Assembly (NCBI GenBank): GCA_016713365.1
Contig: JADJPG010000018.1
Location: forward strand, 1-64,000
From: Verrucomicrobiota bacterium
GTDB lineage: Bacteria; Verrucomicrobiota; Verrucomicrobiia; Limisphaerales; JADJPG01
Reading direction: 5' to 3'
DNA length: 64,000 bases
The notes under the pieces were generated by a model that saw nothing but the letters and a program-made list of their open reading frames with translations, was not told where the DNA came from and did no database searches. Of the stretch, positions 27,980-36,606 are shown one piece after another (positions within the stretch are counted from its first letter, which is position 1; every line of letters starts with the position of its first letter). The position numbers and the translations under genes are program-made.

Positions 27980-28915
27980 TCAGTGCATCTCCACGTCGCA
28001 GGTGCCGATGCCGCCGCGGTAGAAGTTGAACTGCACGTTCGGATGCTCCGCTAGCAGGGACATCGGAACGGATGTGTCGACGATCTGGTTCGCAATCATC
28101 CATGTCGTCAGCCGCTGGCCGAACGGATTGTCATGCTTGCCCGCGTGCCAGATGGAAACCTCCTCCGCCTTCCACGTCTCGACGGGCCCGACACTGATCG
28201 CCTTCGTCGGCACCATCGAAATGTTGCCGCCGCCGGAGGTGCGTGCGTTCTGCGCAATGGTGAGCGGATGCAAATCCACCACGCGGGTTGCCAGCTTGCG
28301 AAACTCAGCAGCGGTCGGCGGCGCGTTCTTGAACTTCCCGCGGCGCGGCAGCGGATCGTTGAACGCCCAGTGCTTCACGTCGCCCTGACCGCCCTGCATC
28401 ACCGCGCAACGCACGCCGTTCCAACTCTCCCGATACGCCTTCGTGTCGGCCTTCGGAAAATGCAATTGCGCGTCCGGCATTCGGAGCTCCTTGCGAATGC
28501 GATTGAAACACATCTCGCGATCTGCGCGCTCGAACGACAGCGGATGCGACGCCGGAACTTCGCGACCAGTCGCCACATCGAACCACTCGTCCATGCCCCA
28601 GAAATGCGCCGAACGCAGGCTGAGCCCGAGTTCATTCACGAGTCGCGCAACGAGCGGCAACTGCTCCGTCGGCCCGATGGGACCGCAGATGCCGACCGGA
28701 TTGTCCGGCGTCGATTGCTTCCAGGCCGCGATGTATTCCAGCGCCTCGGCGAGATAGAAATCCTCCAGCGTGTCGTAGAAGACCACTTTGAAACCGGGCC
28801 GCGAGAGCTTGAGCATGCGTTCTGGCGTAAGTCGCGCAGCCGCGTGAATGATTTCGTCGTCGAGCGTGGTGTAATCCCACCAGTCGGGAGAGATGGAGCT
28901 GAGTTTGCGAGGCAT
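27980..28915 (-). CDS. Glucosamine-6-phosphate deaminase-like protein
   Basis: A 311-residue sugar-phosphate isomerase of the NagB family. NagB converts glucosamine-6-phosphate to fructose-6-phosphate and ammonia. Visible family blocks are HFWGMDEWFD (active-site Asp region), GGQGDVKHWAFNDP (equivalent of the GxxGDGHIAFNEP motif with the catalytic His; the usual Glu is Asp here) and GGGNISMVPTKAISVG. It is longer than E. coli NagB (266), with a distinct N-terminus. The PIG-L deacetylase next to it suggests amino-sugar breakdown, with deacetylation and deamination as linked steps. It could act on a different amino-sugar phosphate. Confidence 0.82.
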   Translation of the reverse strand: MPRKLSSISPDWWDYTTLDDEIIHAAARLTPERMLKLSRPGFKVVFYDTLEDFYLAEALEYIAAWKQSTPDNPVGICGPIGPTEQLPLVARLVNELGLSLRSAHFWGMDEWFDVATGREVPASHPLSFERADREMCFNRIRKELRMPDAQLHFPKADTKAYRESWNGVRCAVMQGGQGDVKHWAFNDPLPRRGKFKNAPPTAAEFRKLATRVVDLHPLTIAQNARTSGGGNISMVPTKAISVGPVETWKAEEVSIWHAGKHDNPFGQRLTTWMIANQIVDTSVPMSLLAEHPNVQFNFYRGGIGTCDVEMH

Positions 28916-28928
28916 GGCGTCAGTGGTT

Positions 28929-28954
28929 CAGTGAACAGTGAAACAGTAATCAGT
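28929..28954 (-). repeat. Second copy of the ACTGATTACTG intergenic word
   Basis: Read on the minus strand this 26-base word matches 27946-27971 (+ strand) at all but 2 positions. It fills the short gap between nagB-like and PIG-L genes and reaches the PIG-L stop. Confidence 0.65.
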
Positions 28955-29747
28955 CGTGAGTTTGCAGCGCGCGCTCATAGGCGGCGTTCACGAGGCAGTT
29001 CTTCTTCAGCACCTCGGCCAGCGGATCGATTTCCGCCGCACTGAAGCCGAGGTGTGAGTGGCGTCGCCAGCCTTCAGCGTGCTCAAAGCGGTGCGACATC
29101 TTGCCGACCGCCGCAGACATCTCGTCCATCGCGATGAGATAGGAATCCATGCCCTGGCTCGCATCGAGCCACGCCTTCTGGCTGACGTGCGCCGCGAGCG
29201 ATTCGCGCTTCGTGGCGTGAACACTCGCGGTGTTCACGAACAAGCCAGGCACGATGCGTCGTCGCAACCCATCGCGCAGACCGTGCGGCATGGCGTGGTA
29301 AACCGTCACATCGCCATCGACCGGGCGGCGAGGGGGCGTAGTCTTGAAGTTCGGCATACCGCGCGAGAACGCCGCGGTGACGGCGAGCCGCGAGGTATTC
29401 ATGTGGTCCTCCATGTAATCCTGAGGCGAATGCGTGAGGACGACCGAAGGCTTTACTTCACGAATCACCGCCGCGAGACGGTGCAGCGTTTTCACTTCGT
29501 AGAGAATCTCCAGGTCATCGCACATTGGAGGATGCCAGTGCGCGCCGAGAATCTTCGCCGCGCGCTTCGCCTCGGCACGGCGCACCGTTCGCGTGCGGGC
29601 CGCGTTCATCGTCATGCTGCCGCAGTTGCCAGTAGAGAGATTGAGGTAATGAATCTCCCAACCCGCGACCTTCAGCAGCAGGAGCGTTCCCGCCATGCAG
29701 AACTCGATGTCGTCCGGATGCGCGGCGATGGCAAGGGCAGAAGGCAT
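28950..29747 (-). CDS. PIG-L family deacetylase
   Basis: The 265-residue zinc-dependent amidase of the LmbE/PIG-L fold has the metal motif AHPDDIE at residues 8-14. LTHSPQDYMEDHMNT supplies further His/Asp ligands. Family members remove the acetyl group from N-acetylglucosamine-containing compounds. The position just before the NagB-like gene in the same direction suggests a deacetylate-then-deaminate route. No signal peptide is seen, so it should be cytoplasmic. Confidence 0.9.
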   Translation of the reverse strand: MPSALAIAAHPDDIEFCMAGTLLLLKVAGWEIHYLNLSTGNCGSMTMNAARTRTVRRAEAKRAAKILGAHWHPPMCDDLEILYEVKTLHRLAAVIREVKPSVVLTHSPQDYMEDHMNTSRLAVTAAFSRGMPNFKTTPPRRPVDGDVTVYHAMPHGLRDGLRRRIVPGLFVNTASVHATKRESLAAHVSQKAWLDASQGMDSYLIAMDEMSAAVGKMSHRFEHAEGWRRHSHLGFSAAEIDPLAEVLKKNCLVNAAYERALQTHD

Positions 29748-29789
29748 GGCGGATTACACGTAGCTCTGAGTTTCAGCGGCAACCGACAT

Positions 29790-29876
29790 AATGACCAATG
29801 TGCAATGACGCAATGACCGGGGAGCGCGCGATCATTCGACATTCACTGGTCATTGAACATTGCGTCATTGGTCATT
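29790..29876. repeat. Imperfect inverted repeat of ATGAC/CAATG words
   Basis: The left arm (29790-29818) and right arm (29848-29876) are complementary over 11 outer and 8 inner bases, with a shuffled middle made of the same words (CAATGACGCAATGACC). It lies between the Gfo/Idh stop (29879) and the PIG-L start. The style resembles the other two spacers in this cluster but the word is different. Confidence 0.6.
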
Positions 29877-29878
29877 CC

Positions 29879-30910
29879 CTAATGCTTCTTATGCGCGTGG
29901 CGCTCGGAGGAGTTGTCCGCTGCGAAGATGACTTCGTGCGTGCGCAGCGCGTGCGCGAGGCTGGTCAGGGGCATTTCGTGACCGGCGTTGAGCGCGGTGA
30001 AGAACGCTTCGAACTGCGTCTGATACGGATGATCGGACACGTCGCCGGAATCGAGCAGCTTCATCGAAAGCTCGCTCCACTTGCCCTTGTTCAGGCCGCC
30101 GAGTTGCGTGGAGTGAAACTTGTTGTCGAGCAGGCTGCCTTCGCTGCCCACGAGGTGGACGTGGAAGTAATACGGCTGAAGGCAGTCGATCACCGACGCG
30201 CACTTACCCACGCGACCGTCCTTGAACTTCAAGATCGTGACACTCGTGGTCGGATACTCGTACTTCGCGAAATCGCGATTCGTCGAATGCGTCGAGTAAG
30301 AGCTGACGGTTTCCACATCCGAACCCATGCAGAGCAGCAACGCGTCGAGCGCGTGGCAACCAGCCGAGAGCAGGCTGCTGCCGCCGGCGTCCTTGCGCGT
30401 GTTCCAGCGGAACTGCCCATACCACGGCCCGATGCCGTGATAGTAATCGATCTCGCCGTAATGAATCTTGCCGAGCAGCCCCTTGTCGATCACCGCCTTC
30501 GTTGCGAGGAACTGACTGGAGAACCGGCACTCGAAACACACGCACGTCTTCACCCCGGCGTCCTGCACGGCCGTTTGAATGGCGAGGCAATCCTGCCAGT
30601 TGAGCGCGAGCGGTTTCTCGATGATGAGATGCTTCCCCGCCTTCGCCGCCGCCACCGCGTGCTTCGCGTGGTCCTGCGGATAGCTGCAAATCGACACGAC
30701 GTGGATGTCCGGATCCTTGAGCATCTCCTCGACGCTGGTGAAGCACTTGATGTTACCGCCGTGCCGCGCGCTGACCTCGGCGTCATTGAGCGGACGCGTC
30801 GAGCAGACCGCGGTGACTTGCGCGTGCGGCGTGGCGTTGATGGCGGCGATGTGGGCGGTGGCAACCCAGCCGTAGCCGATGATGCCGACGTTGTAGCGTT
30901 TCGAACTCAT
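29879..30910 (-). CDS. Gfo/Idh/MocA family oxidoreductase
   Basis: A 343-residue NAD(P)-dependent dehydrogenase for sugars or inositols. The N-terminal Rossmann motif is NVGIIGYGWVATAHI (GxGxxA). EKPLALNW provides the conserved EKP lysine region. The C-terminal domain has SLLSAGCHALDALLL with the active-site His (GCHALD). The start at 30910 is chosen by the Rossmann position; an upstream ATG at 30946 adds 12 odd residues. It is oriented with the PIG-L and NagB-like genes, so a joint sugar pathway is probable. Confidence 0.92.
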   Translation of the reverse strand: MSSKRYNVGIIGYGWVATAHIAAINATPHAQVTAVCSTRPLNDAEVSARHGGNIKCFTSVEEMLKDPDIHVVSICSYPQDHAKHAVAAAKAGKHLIIEKPLALNWQDCLAIQTAVQDAGVKTCVCFECRFSSQFLATKAVIDKGLLGKIHYGEIDYYHGIGPWYGQFRWNTRKDAGGSSLLSAGCHALDALLLCMGSDVETVSSYSTHSTNRDFAKYEYPTTSVTILKFKDGRVGKCASVIDCLQPYYFHVHLVGSEGSLLDNKFHSTQLGGLNKGKWSELSMKLLDSGDVSDHPYQTQFEAFFTALNAGHEMPLTSLAHALRTHEVIFAADNSSERHAHKKH

Positions 30911-31055
30911 AAGAAATCCGGGTGCGATGATTGATGCCGATGCCAAACCTTCCCGCCCGCAAAGTCAAAGTAAAACCAGCCCGCAGCCGCTTCTGAGCGC
31001 ATGAATGCCGTTTTCCGCTTTGCACTTTGGAGACGCGCTTTCTACTCTCACCAGC

Positions 31056-31337
31056 ATGTCAGATTTTAACGTGAAATACGTGGCGCACCTCGCCCGGCTC
31101 AGTCTCACGCCGGAGGAGGAACAGAAGTTCGGCGCGCAACTTGGTCAGGTGCTCGGCTACATTGAGAAGCTCAAGGAAGTCGACGTGAGCCAGGTCGAGC
31201 CCACCGCGCACGCCGTGCCGCTGGTCAACGTAACCCGTCCCGATGTCGTCCGCCCGTCGCTCCCGAACGAAGATGCGTTGCGCAACGCGCCGCTGAAATC
31301 GAACGGACTGTTTGTCGTGCCCAAGATCGTCGAGTAA
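31056..31337 (+). CDS. gatC: Asp-tRNA(Asn)/Glu-tRNA(Gln) amidotransferase subunit C
   Basis: 93 residues: KYVAHLARLSLTPEEEQKFGAQLGQVL and the conserved end (NAPLKSNGLFVVPKIVE). GatC stabilises GatA in the GatCAB complex that makes Gln-tRNA or Asn-tRNA from the mischarged forms. It is followed 29 bases later by gatA. gatB is not in this operon. Confidence 0.95.
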   Translation: MSDFNVKYVAHLARLSLTPEEEQKFGAQLGQVLGYIEKLKEVDVSQVEPTAHAVPLVNVTRPDVVRPSLPNEDALRNAPLKSNGLFVVPKIVE

Positions 31338-31366
31338 CCGCGAGGTTTCTTCACCACCTTCCTCCC

Positions 31367-32830
31367 ATGCTGAACAGCCTCACCATTTCCGAACTCGTCG
31401 CTCGGCTCGCGAAACGCGAAACCTCCGCGCGCGATGTCACTCAGGCGTGCCTCGATCAAATCCAACGTGTTGATGGAAACATTCACGCATTTCTCAGCTA
31501 CGACGCACCGGACGCCTTGGCCCAGGCCGATGCTGCAGACAAGGCGCTCGCGTCCGGCACGTCCCATGCGCAACGTCCCCTGCTCGGCGTTCCCATCGCG
31601 CTGAAGGACGTGCTCGCCGTGAGGAACCAGCCGCTCGGCTGCGCATCGAAGATTCTCGCGAAGTTCACTTCTCCCTACGACGCCACCGTCGTCGAGAAGC
31701 TGAAAGCCGCCGGCGCCATCGTCTTTGGGCGATTGAACATGGACGAGTTCGCGATGGGCAGCTCAACCGAGAACTCTGCCTTCGTCACGACGCGCAATCC
31801 GTGGGACACCGCGCGCATCCCCGGCGGTTCCTCGGGCGGTTCCGCGGCAGCCGTCGCCGCCGATGAATGTCTCGCGACGCTCGGCAGCGACACCGGCGGA
31901 TCGATCCGCCAGCCCGCAGCGCTCTGCGGCTGCGTCGGACTCAAGCCCACTTACGGACGCGTCTCTCGCTACGGCCTCGTCGCCTTCGCGTCGTCGCTCG
32001 ATCAAATCGGTCCGTTCACCAAGGACATTCGCGACGCGGCCACGATACTCAATGTCATCAGTGGACGCGACGAGCGCGATTCCACCAGCGTTCCCGAGCC
32101 AGTACCGGATTACACGGCCGCGCTCACCGGCAACATCAAGGGACTGAAGATCGGTCTGCCGAAGGAATACTTCATCGGCGGCCTCGACAAGGAAGTGACT
32201 GATGCCGTCAACGCCGCCGTGAAACAGTTGGAGAAGCTCGGCGCGGAGATCGTCGAGATTTCCCTGCCGCACACCGATTACGCCGTCGCCGTTTACTACA
32301 TCATCGCGACTGCCGAAGCCTCCGCGAACCTCGCACGCTTTGACGGCATTCGCTACGGACTGCGCGTGGATGGCGCGGACCCAATTGAACTCTACAGCAA
32401 GACCCGCGGCGCGGGCTTCGGTCCTGAAGTGAAGCGCCGCATCATTCTCGGCACCTACGTGCTGAGCAGCGGTTACTACGACGCGTATTACCTCCGCGCG
32501 CAAAAGGTCCGCACGCTCATCCGGCAGGATTTCTTGAAGGCGTTCGAGAAAGTCGACCTCGTCGTCACGCCCACCACGCCGACTCCGGCGTTCAAGGCAG
32601 GCGAGAAGTCGGATGACCCAATGCAGATGTATCTCTCCGACATCTTCACCATCTCGTGCAATCTCGCGGGCATTCCGGGCGTGAGCCTGCCGTGCGGCTT
32701 CTCGACCAACCCGAAACTCCCCATCGGCCTGCAACTGCTCGGGAAGCCGTTCGGCGAAGAAACTCTCCTCCGTGCCGCGCACGCTTACGAGCAATCCACG
32801 GCGTGGCACAAGGAACGTCCGAAACTCTAA
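31367..32830 (+). CDS. gatA: Asp-tRNA(Asn)/Glu-tRNA(Gln) amidotransferase subunit A
   Basis: The 487-residue amidase-signature enzyme releases ammonia from glutamine for the transamidation step. The catalytic triad is visible: Lys80 (PIALKDVL), cis-Ser155 (GGSSGGSAAA) and nucleophile Ser179 (SDTGGSIRQPAA). The C-terminal part (PTTPTPAFKAGEK, then GIPGVSLPCGF) is standard. It sits between gatC and a small FmdB-like gene. Presence of GatCA together with GltX suggests that Gln-tRNA is made indirectly. Confidence 0.97.
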   Translation: MLNSLTISELVARLAKRETSARDVTQACLDQIQRVDGNIHAFLSYDAPDALAQADAADKALASGTSHAQRPLLGVPIALKDVLAVRNQPLGCASKILAKFTSPYDATVVEKLKAAGAIVFGRLNMDEFAMGSSTENSAFVTTRNPWDTARIPGGSSGGSAAAVAADECLATLGSDTGGSIRQPAALCGCVGLKPTYGRVSRYGLVAFASSLDQIGPFTKDIRDAATILNVISGRDERDSTSVPEPVPDYTAALTGNIKGLKIGLPKEYFIGGLDKEVTDAVNAAVKQLEKLGAEIVEISLPHTDYAVAVYYIIATAEASANLARFDGIRYGLRVDGADPIELYSKTRGAGFGPEVKRRIILGTYVLSSGYYDAYYLRAQKVRTLIRQDFLKAFEKVDLVVTPTTPTPAFKAGEKSDDPMQMYLSDIFTISCNLAGIPGVSLPCGFSTNPKLPIGLQLLGKPFGEETLLRAAHAYEQSTAWHKERPKL

Positions 32831-32848
32831 ACTGATCCGTTCCCGTTT

Positions 32849-33055
32849 ATGGCCACGTACGTCTACGAAACGATCCCGCAGAACGCGAAACAGAAGCCGC
32901 GTCGCTTCGAAGTGGTGCAGAAAATGAGCGAGCCCGCGCTTACGAAAGACCCGAAAACCGGCGAACCCATCCGCCGCGTCATCGTCGGCGGCAGCGGCTG
33001 GGTCACGCACGGTGCCAGCATCCTTTCGATGAAGGTGCCGCGCGGCCGGAAGTAG
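32849..33055 (+). CDS. FmdB-like small protein without zinc-ribbon cysteines
   Basis: 68 residues starting MATYVYETIPQNAKQKPRRFEV. The pattern (TYVYE, then FEVVQKMSEPALTKDP, then EPIRRVIVGGSG) closely follows the FmdB/CxxC-type regulatory zinc-ribbon family. However, both CxxC pairs are replaced (ETIPQN and KDPKTG) and there is no Cys at all. A zinc-ribbon fold could not bind zinc here. It is 18 bases after gatA and 21 before rpiB, so it is probably co-expressed. Function unknown. Confidence 0.75.
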   Translation: MATYVYETIPQNAKQKPRRFEVVQKMSEPALTKDPKTGEPIRRVIVGGSGWVTHGASILSMKVPRGRK

Positions 33056-33076
33056 CTTCATCGCGCACTTTCTCTT

Positions 33077-33505
33077 GTGAAGATCGCCATCGCCTCCGAC
33101 CACGCCGGCTTCGAATACAAGGAGGCGATTCGCGAATGGCTGCTCGCGCACGGTCACGACGTGAAGGACTTCGGCACCTTCAGCAATCAATCCGTCGATT
33201 ACCCTGACTTCATCCGTCCCGCGGCGGAGGCGGTTGCGCGTGGCGAATACGAACGCGGTATTGTCCTTGGCGGTTCCGGCAACGGCGAAGCGATCGTGGC
33301 GAACAAGGTTCGCGGCGTCCGCTGTGGGCTGTGTTGGAACGAGGAATCCGCCCGTCTGAACCGGCAGCACAACGACGGCAATGTGCTTTCGCTGGGTCAG
33401 CGCATGATGTCTCGCGAACTGGCTCTTCGCATTGTGGAGATTTGGCTGACGACTCCCTTTGAAGGCGGACGGCACCTTGGGCGCATCCGCAAAATCGAGA
33501 GCTGA
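33077..33505 (+). CDS. rpiB: Ribose-5-phosphate isomerase B
   Basis: A 142-residue RpiB/LacAB-family isomerase interconverting ribose-5-P and ribulose-5-P. It starts with GTG. IASDHAGFEYKEAI and the phosphate-binding SVDYPDF are conserved. The catalytic segment reads GGSGNGEAIVANKVRGVRC. Here Glu71 stands where E. coli RpiB has Cys, as in the mycobacterial type. It ends 8 bases before a convergent epimerase gene. Confidence 0.92.
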   Translation: MKIAIASDHAGFEYKEAIREWLLAHGHDVKDFGTFSNQSVDYPDFIRPAAEAVARGEYERGIVLGGSGNGEAIVANKVRGVRCGLCWNEESARLNRQHNDGNVLSLGQRMMSRELALRIVEIWLTTPFEGGRHLGRIRKIES

Positions 33506-33512
33506 GCAGACG

Positions 33513-34250
33513 CTACTGCTTCGCCGACTCCAGAATCTTCACCGCATCATCCACAGGCTCGTAGCCGAGTTGCTGCTGCGCATTGCTGATGTCCCAGCAC
33601 CGCCCGGTGTTGTTCGAAATGCCGAAGAACACGCCGAACGGCAGGTCTGTTTGCACAGACTTCACGAGCAGCTGCACCAAATCCCGCGGGCTACACCATT
33701 CACGCTGAATGTCACCGGGCGTGCGTAACAGCTCGCTGTCGTACGGCTGAAACCAGCACAGCCGGATGACAATCATCGACAATCCGCGCTTCTCTGAATA
33801 ATGCCGCGCCAGCGCTTCGCCGAACAACTTGGTGCAGGCGTATACCGTCGACGGCCGCGCCGGCATGTCAGTCGTCACAGGTTCGCCCTTGGGATAGTTC
33901 AGCACCGTCTGTCCCGTGCTGGTGAAGACGACTTTCTTCACGCCCGCTTGTCGCGCTGCCTCGAACGCGTTGTAAACCCCCTCGAGATTCATCGGCAGCA
34001 GGCGCGTGTGAAAATCGTCCTCGTCCGAAATCGCCGCGAGATGAATCATCGCCTTCACGCCGGCACACGCTCGACGAATGGCATCAAGGTCCCGGATGTC
34101 GGCCAGCACGAATTCGTCGTCGCCTTGAAGCGTGATCGATTTCAGCGGCTGGGCATCGAGCAGACGCAGCGCGTAATGGTCGCGCAACAACGGAACGATC
34201 TCCTTGCCCACCCGTCCACCCGGGCCAGTCACCAGAATGCGGTCTCGCAT
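33513..34250 (-). CDS. NAD-dependent epimerase/dehydratase (uronate dehydrogenase-like)
   Basis: The 245-residue extended SDR has an N-terminal NAD motif ILVTGPGGRVGKEI and the active-site pair VYACTK (Tyr-x-x-x-Lys) with upstream FTSTGQ. Overall length and the DIRDLDAIRRACAG segment resemble uronate dehydrogenases and small NAD-dependent epimerases. It starts 1 base before the facilitator-gene stop and is presumably co-transcribed with the aquaporin, SDR and DUF1080 genes. Confidence 0.85.
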   Translation of the reverse strand: MRDRILVTGPGGRVGKEIVPLLRDHYALRLLDAQPLKSITLQGDDEFVLADIRDLDAIRRACAGVKAMIHLAAISDEDDFHTRLLPMNLEGVYNAFEAARQAGVKKVVFTSTGQTVLNYPKGEPVTTDMPARPSTVYACTKLFGEALARHYSEKRGLSMIVIRLCWFQPYDSELLRTPGDIQREWCSPRDLVQLLVKSVQTDLPFGVFFGISNNTGRCWDISNAQQQLGYEPVDDAVKILESAKQ

Positions 34251-34251
34251 A

Positions 34252-34982
34252 TCACGCCGGCCACCACGCGCGATAGAACAGCGCCGCCGCCACGCCGCCG
34301 ATCACCGGACCCACAATCGGAATCCACGCGTAGCCCCAGTCGGAGCCGCCCTTGCCGGAGATCGGCAATAGCGTGTGGGCGAGCCGCGGGCCCAAATCGC
34401 GTGCCGGATTGATCGCGTAACCGGTCGGGCCGCCCAGCGAGATGCCGATGGCAAGCACGATGAAGCCGACGAGCAACGGACCGAAACCTTCCTTGAAGCC
34501 GCTGCCACTAACAAGATTCGCCGGAGTCAGAATCGCCAGCACGCCGAGCACGAGCACAAACGTCCCGATGATTTCACAGATCAGGTTCGACAACGGATTC
34601 CGAATCGCCGGCGCAGTGCAGAATACGCCGAGCTTGCTCGCAGGGTCCGCTGTCTCGCGCCAGTGCGGGAGATATGCGAGCCACACCAACACGGCCCCAG
34701 TGAACGCTCCGGCCATCTGCGCCGCGATGTAGCCCGCGACGTCGGCCGCCGCGAACTTTCCAATCGCCGCCATCGCCAGCGTCACGGCGGGATTGAAGTG
34801 TCCGCCGCTGAAAGAGCCGAAGCAGTAAACTGCGAGCGTCACCGCCAGCCCCAGCCCGTGGCCACCACCATCCAGCCCGCGTTCTGCGCCTTGGATTTGT
34901 TCAGCGCCACGTTCGCCACCACGCCGTCGCCGAGGAGAATCAGCAACGCCGTGCCGAGATATTCCGCCAGTAGTTTGCTCAT
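34252..34982 (-). CDS. Glycerol-facilitator-type MIP channel, frameshifted
   Basis: A MIP-family channel of about 243 residues once one missing base is restored. Frame one (ATG 34982, MSKLLAEYLGTALLILLGDG) ends after WMVVATGWGWR; frame two carries on with TLAVYCFGSFSGGHFNPAV. The break is in a GGGG run (34849-34852 as C's on + strand); GGGGG would read WGLAVTLAVYC. Both NPA boxes are present (HFNPAV, AINPARDLGP). The Asp after the second one is typical of glycerol facilitators rather than water-only aquaporins. Cytoplasmic membrane, passive uptake of small polyols. Confidence 0.85.
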
Positions 34983-35015
34983 GATGAAATCAAGTGCCGC
35001 ACGAACACACCGCGC

Positions 35016-35774
35016 TCATTGCGCCGTCCAACCGCCATCGATCAACAGATCGGTTCCGGTGATGAATCCCGCCTCCTCGGAACAGAGATACAACGCGAGC
35101 TTGCCGATCTCCTCGACGTTGCCCCAGCGACCCGCGGGAATCTTCGAGATGAACTGCGCGTTCGCCTCCGGGTTCTGGAGAATCGGAGTGTTCATCTCCG
35201 TGGCAAACGGTCCGGGGCTGATGCCGTTCACCGTGATCTTTTCCGGCGCGAGTTCCAGCGCGAGCGCTTTGGTGAACCCAAGCAACCCCGCCTTGCTCGC
35301 GCAATACGCCGTGCGCTGCGGCAGCGCGATGTGGCTCATGATCGAGGTCATATTGAGGATGCGTCCGTAGCCGCGCCCTTTCATCTGCGGCACGAACGCA
35401 CGACAGAGCAGGAAGACGCTGGTGAGATTCGTGTCCTGCACCGCGCGCCACTCGTCGAGCGTGAACTCCGTGACCGGCTTGCGGATGTTGATGCCGGCAT
35501 TGTTGATGAGAATCTGCGCCGGACCGACCAGCGCTGAGACATTGTCCGGGAGGCGTTTCACCTGCTCTTCGTGCGTCACGTCCGCGACCAACACGTGAGC
35601 TTCACCACCGAGTTGACGACACTCCGCCGCGACGGCTTCGAGTTGCTCGCGATTCCGTGAGACGAGGACGACCTTGGCGCCCGCTTCCGCCAGCGAAAGG
35701 GCAATGGCCTTGCCCAGGCCTTTGCTCGCGCCGGTGATGACCGCCACTTTCCCGGCCAGTTTCTTTTCGCTCAT
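35016..35774 (-). CDS. Short-chain dehydrogenase/reductase
   Basis: A classical SDR of 252 residues: cofactor motif TGASKGLG, NNAG at about 92-95, catalytic Ser/Tyr/Lys in SIMSHIALPQRTAYCASK, and ISPGPFATEMN. It is similar to gluconate 5-dehydrogenase and other sugar-alcohol SDRs, but the substrate is not determined. It is in the same direction as the epimerase, channel and DUF1080 genes with short gaps (4 bases to DUF1080), so likely one operon for sugar or polyol use. Confidence 0.9.
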   Translation of the reverse strand: MSEKKLAGKVAVITGASKGLGKAIALSLAEAGAKVVLVSRNREQLEAVAAECRQLGGEAHVLVADVTHEEQVKRLPDNVSALVGPAQILINNAGINIRKPVTEFTLDEWRAVQDTNLTSVFLLCRAFVPQMKGRGYGRILNMTSIMSHIALPQRTAYCASKAGLLGFTKALALELAPEKITVNGISPGPFATEMNTPILQNPEANAQFISKIPAGRWGNVEEIGKLALYLCSEEAGFITGTDLLIDGGWTAQ

Positions 35775-35778
35775 GAGG

Positions 35779-36525
35779 TCAGGGAAGCGGCTTCAGTTTG
35801 ATGTTCTTGAACCAGCACGGGCTGCCATGATCCTGAAGACCAATGTAGCCGCGCTGCGGATGGTCTTTGTAGGCGACATCGAATTTGTGCGCGCTGCCGT
35901 CCGGACGCTTGTTCGCTTCCAGAAACAAATCAAAGTCACCGCGCGTCACCGGTTCACCATTCAACACCACTTCGACGCGATTGCTGATGCACGCAATCTC
36001 CATCTGGTTCCAGTTGCCCACCGGCTTCATCGCGTTCTTCACCGGCTTCACGAGATCGTAAAGCGCGCCCGTGTCGTGAAAGCCCGCCTCCTTCGTGTCA
36101 TCAATCGCGATCTCGATTCCATTGAACCCGACGTCCTTGCCGGGCCGAGGCTCCAGCGACGCCGTACGCACGAACACACCGCTGTTGCACTTCGCGCTGA
36201 TCTTGAAGTCGAGCTTGAGCACGAAGTTCGCCCACTGCTGCGTGTGCACGAGCATGTAGTGCCCGCTCTTGTGCGGCTGCAAACTCCCCTGCTCCACCGA
36301 AGTCTTGCTCGGCTTGCGATCACTCGTCATCCAGCCCGCCGTCGATTTTCCGTCGAAGATCAGCAGCCAGCCATCGCGAGCTTCCGCGTCGGATAATTCG
36401 TTGTCCGCCGCAATCGCCCGTGGCGCGACGAGCGCGATGCCAGTGACCAGAACCAGCCCGCAAAAGCGTCGCGTCCGCCGGAACGCGCTGGATACCAAAC
36501 GCCGAGAGTTCATGTTCGAGACCAT
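35779..36525 (-). CDS. Secreted DUF1080 (3-keto-disaccharide hydrolase-like) protein
   Basis: ATG 36525 is chosen because AGGAG lies 5 bases upstream; an ATG at 36540 is also in frame. About 248 residues, with a signal (FCGLVLVTGIALVAPRAIAAD). The DUF1080 lectin/glucanase fold shows WLLIFDGKSTAGW, KLDFKISAKCNSGVFVR, GIEIAID and the terminal GYIGLQDHGSPCWFKNIKLKPL. Family members act on 3-keto-glycosides or bind glycans in the periplasm. It pairs with the SDR directly downstream. Confidence 0.88.
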   Translation of the reverse strand: MVSNMNSRRLVSSAFRRTRRFCGLVLVTGIALVAPRAIAADNELSDAEARDGWLLIFDGKSTAGWMTSDRKPSKTSVEQGSLQPHKSGHYMLVHTQQWANFVLKLDFKISAKCNSGVFVRTASLEPRPGKDVGFNGIEIAIDDTKEAGFHDTGALYDLVKPVKNAMKPVGNWNQMEIACISNRVEVVLNGEPVTRGDFDLFLEANKRPDGSAHKFDVAYKDHPQRGYIGLQDHGSPCWFKNIKLKPLP

Positions 36526-36606
36526 TTGTGCTCCTGCCATAATTGGGACGCCTCTTTATTCCGGCACCGCCCGGAACTGGCAAGGTCAAAGCACCCCGAA
36601 CCAAAA

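Noticed and set aside
31763..33475. 570-residue minus-strand ORF
   Set aside because: It is antisense to gatA, the FmdB-like gene and rpiB and shows no family motif; a high-GC shadow.
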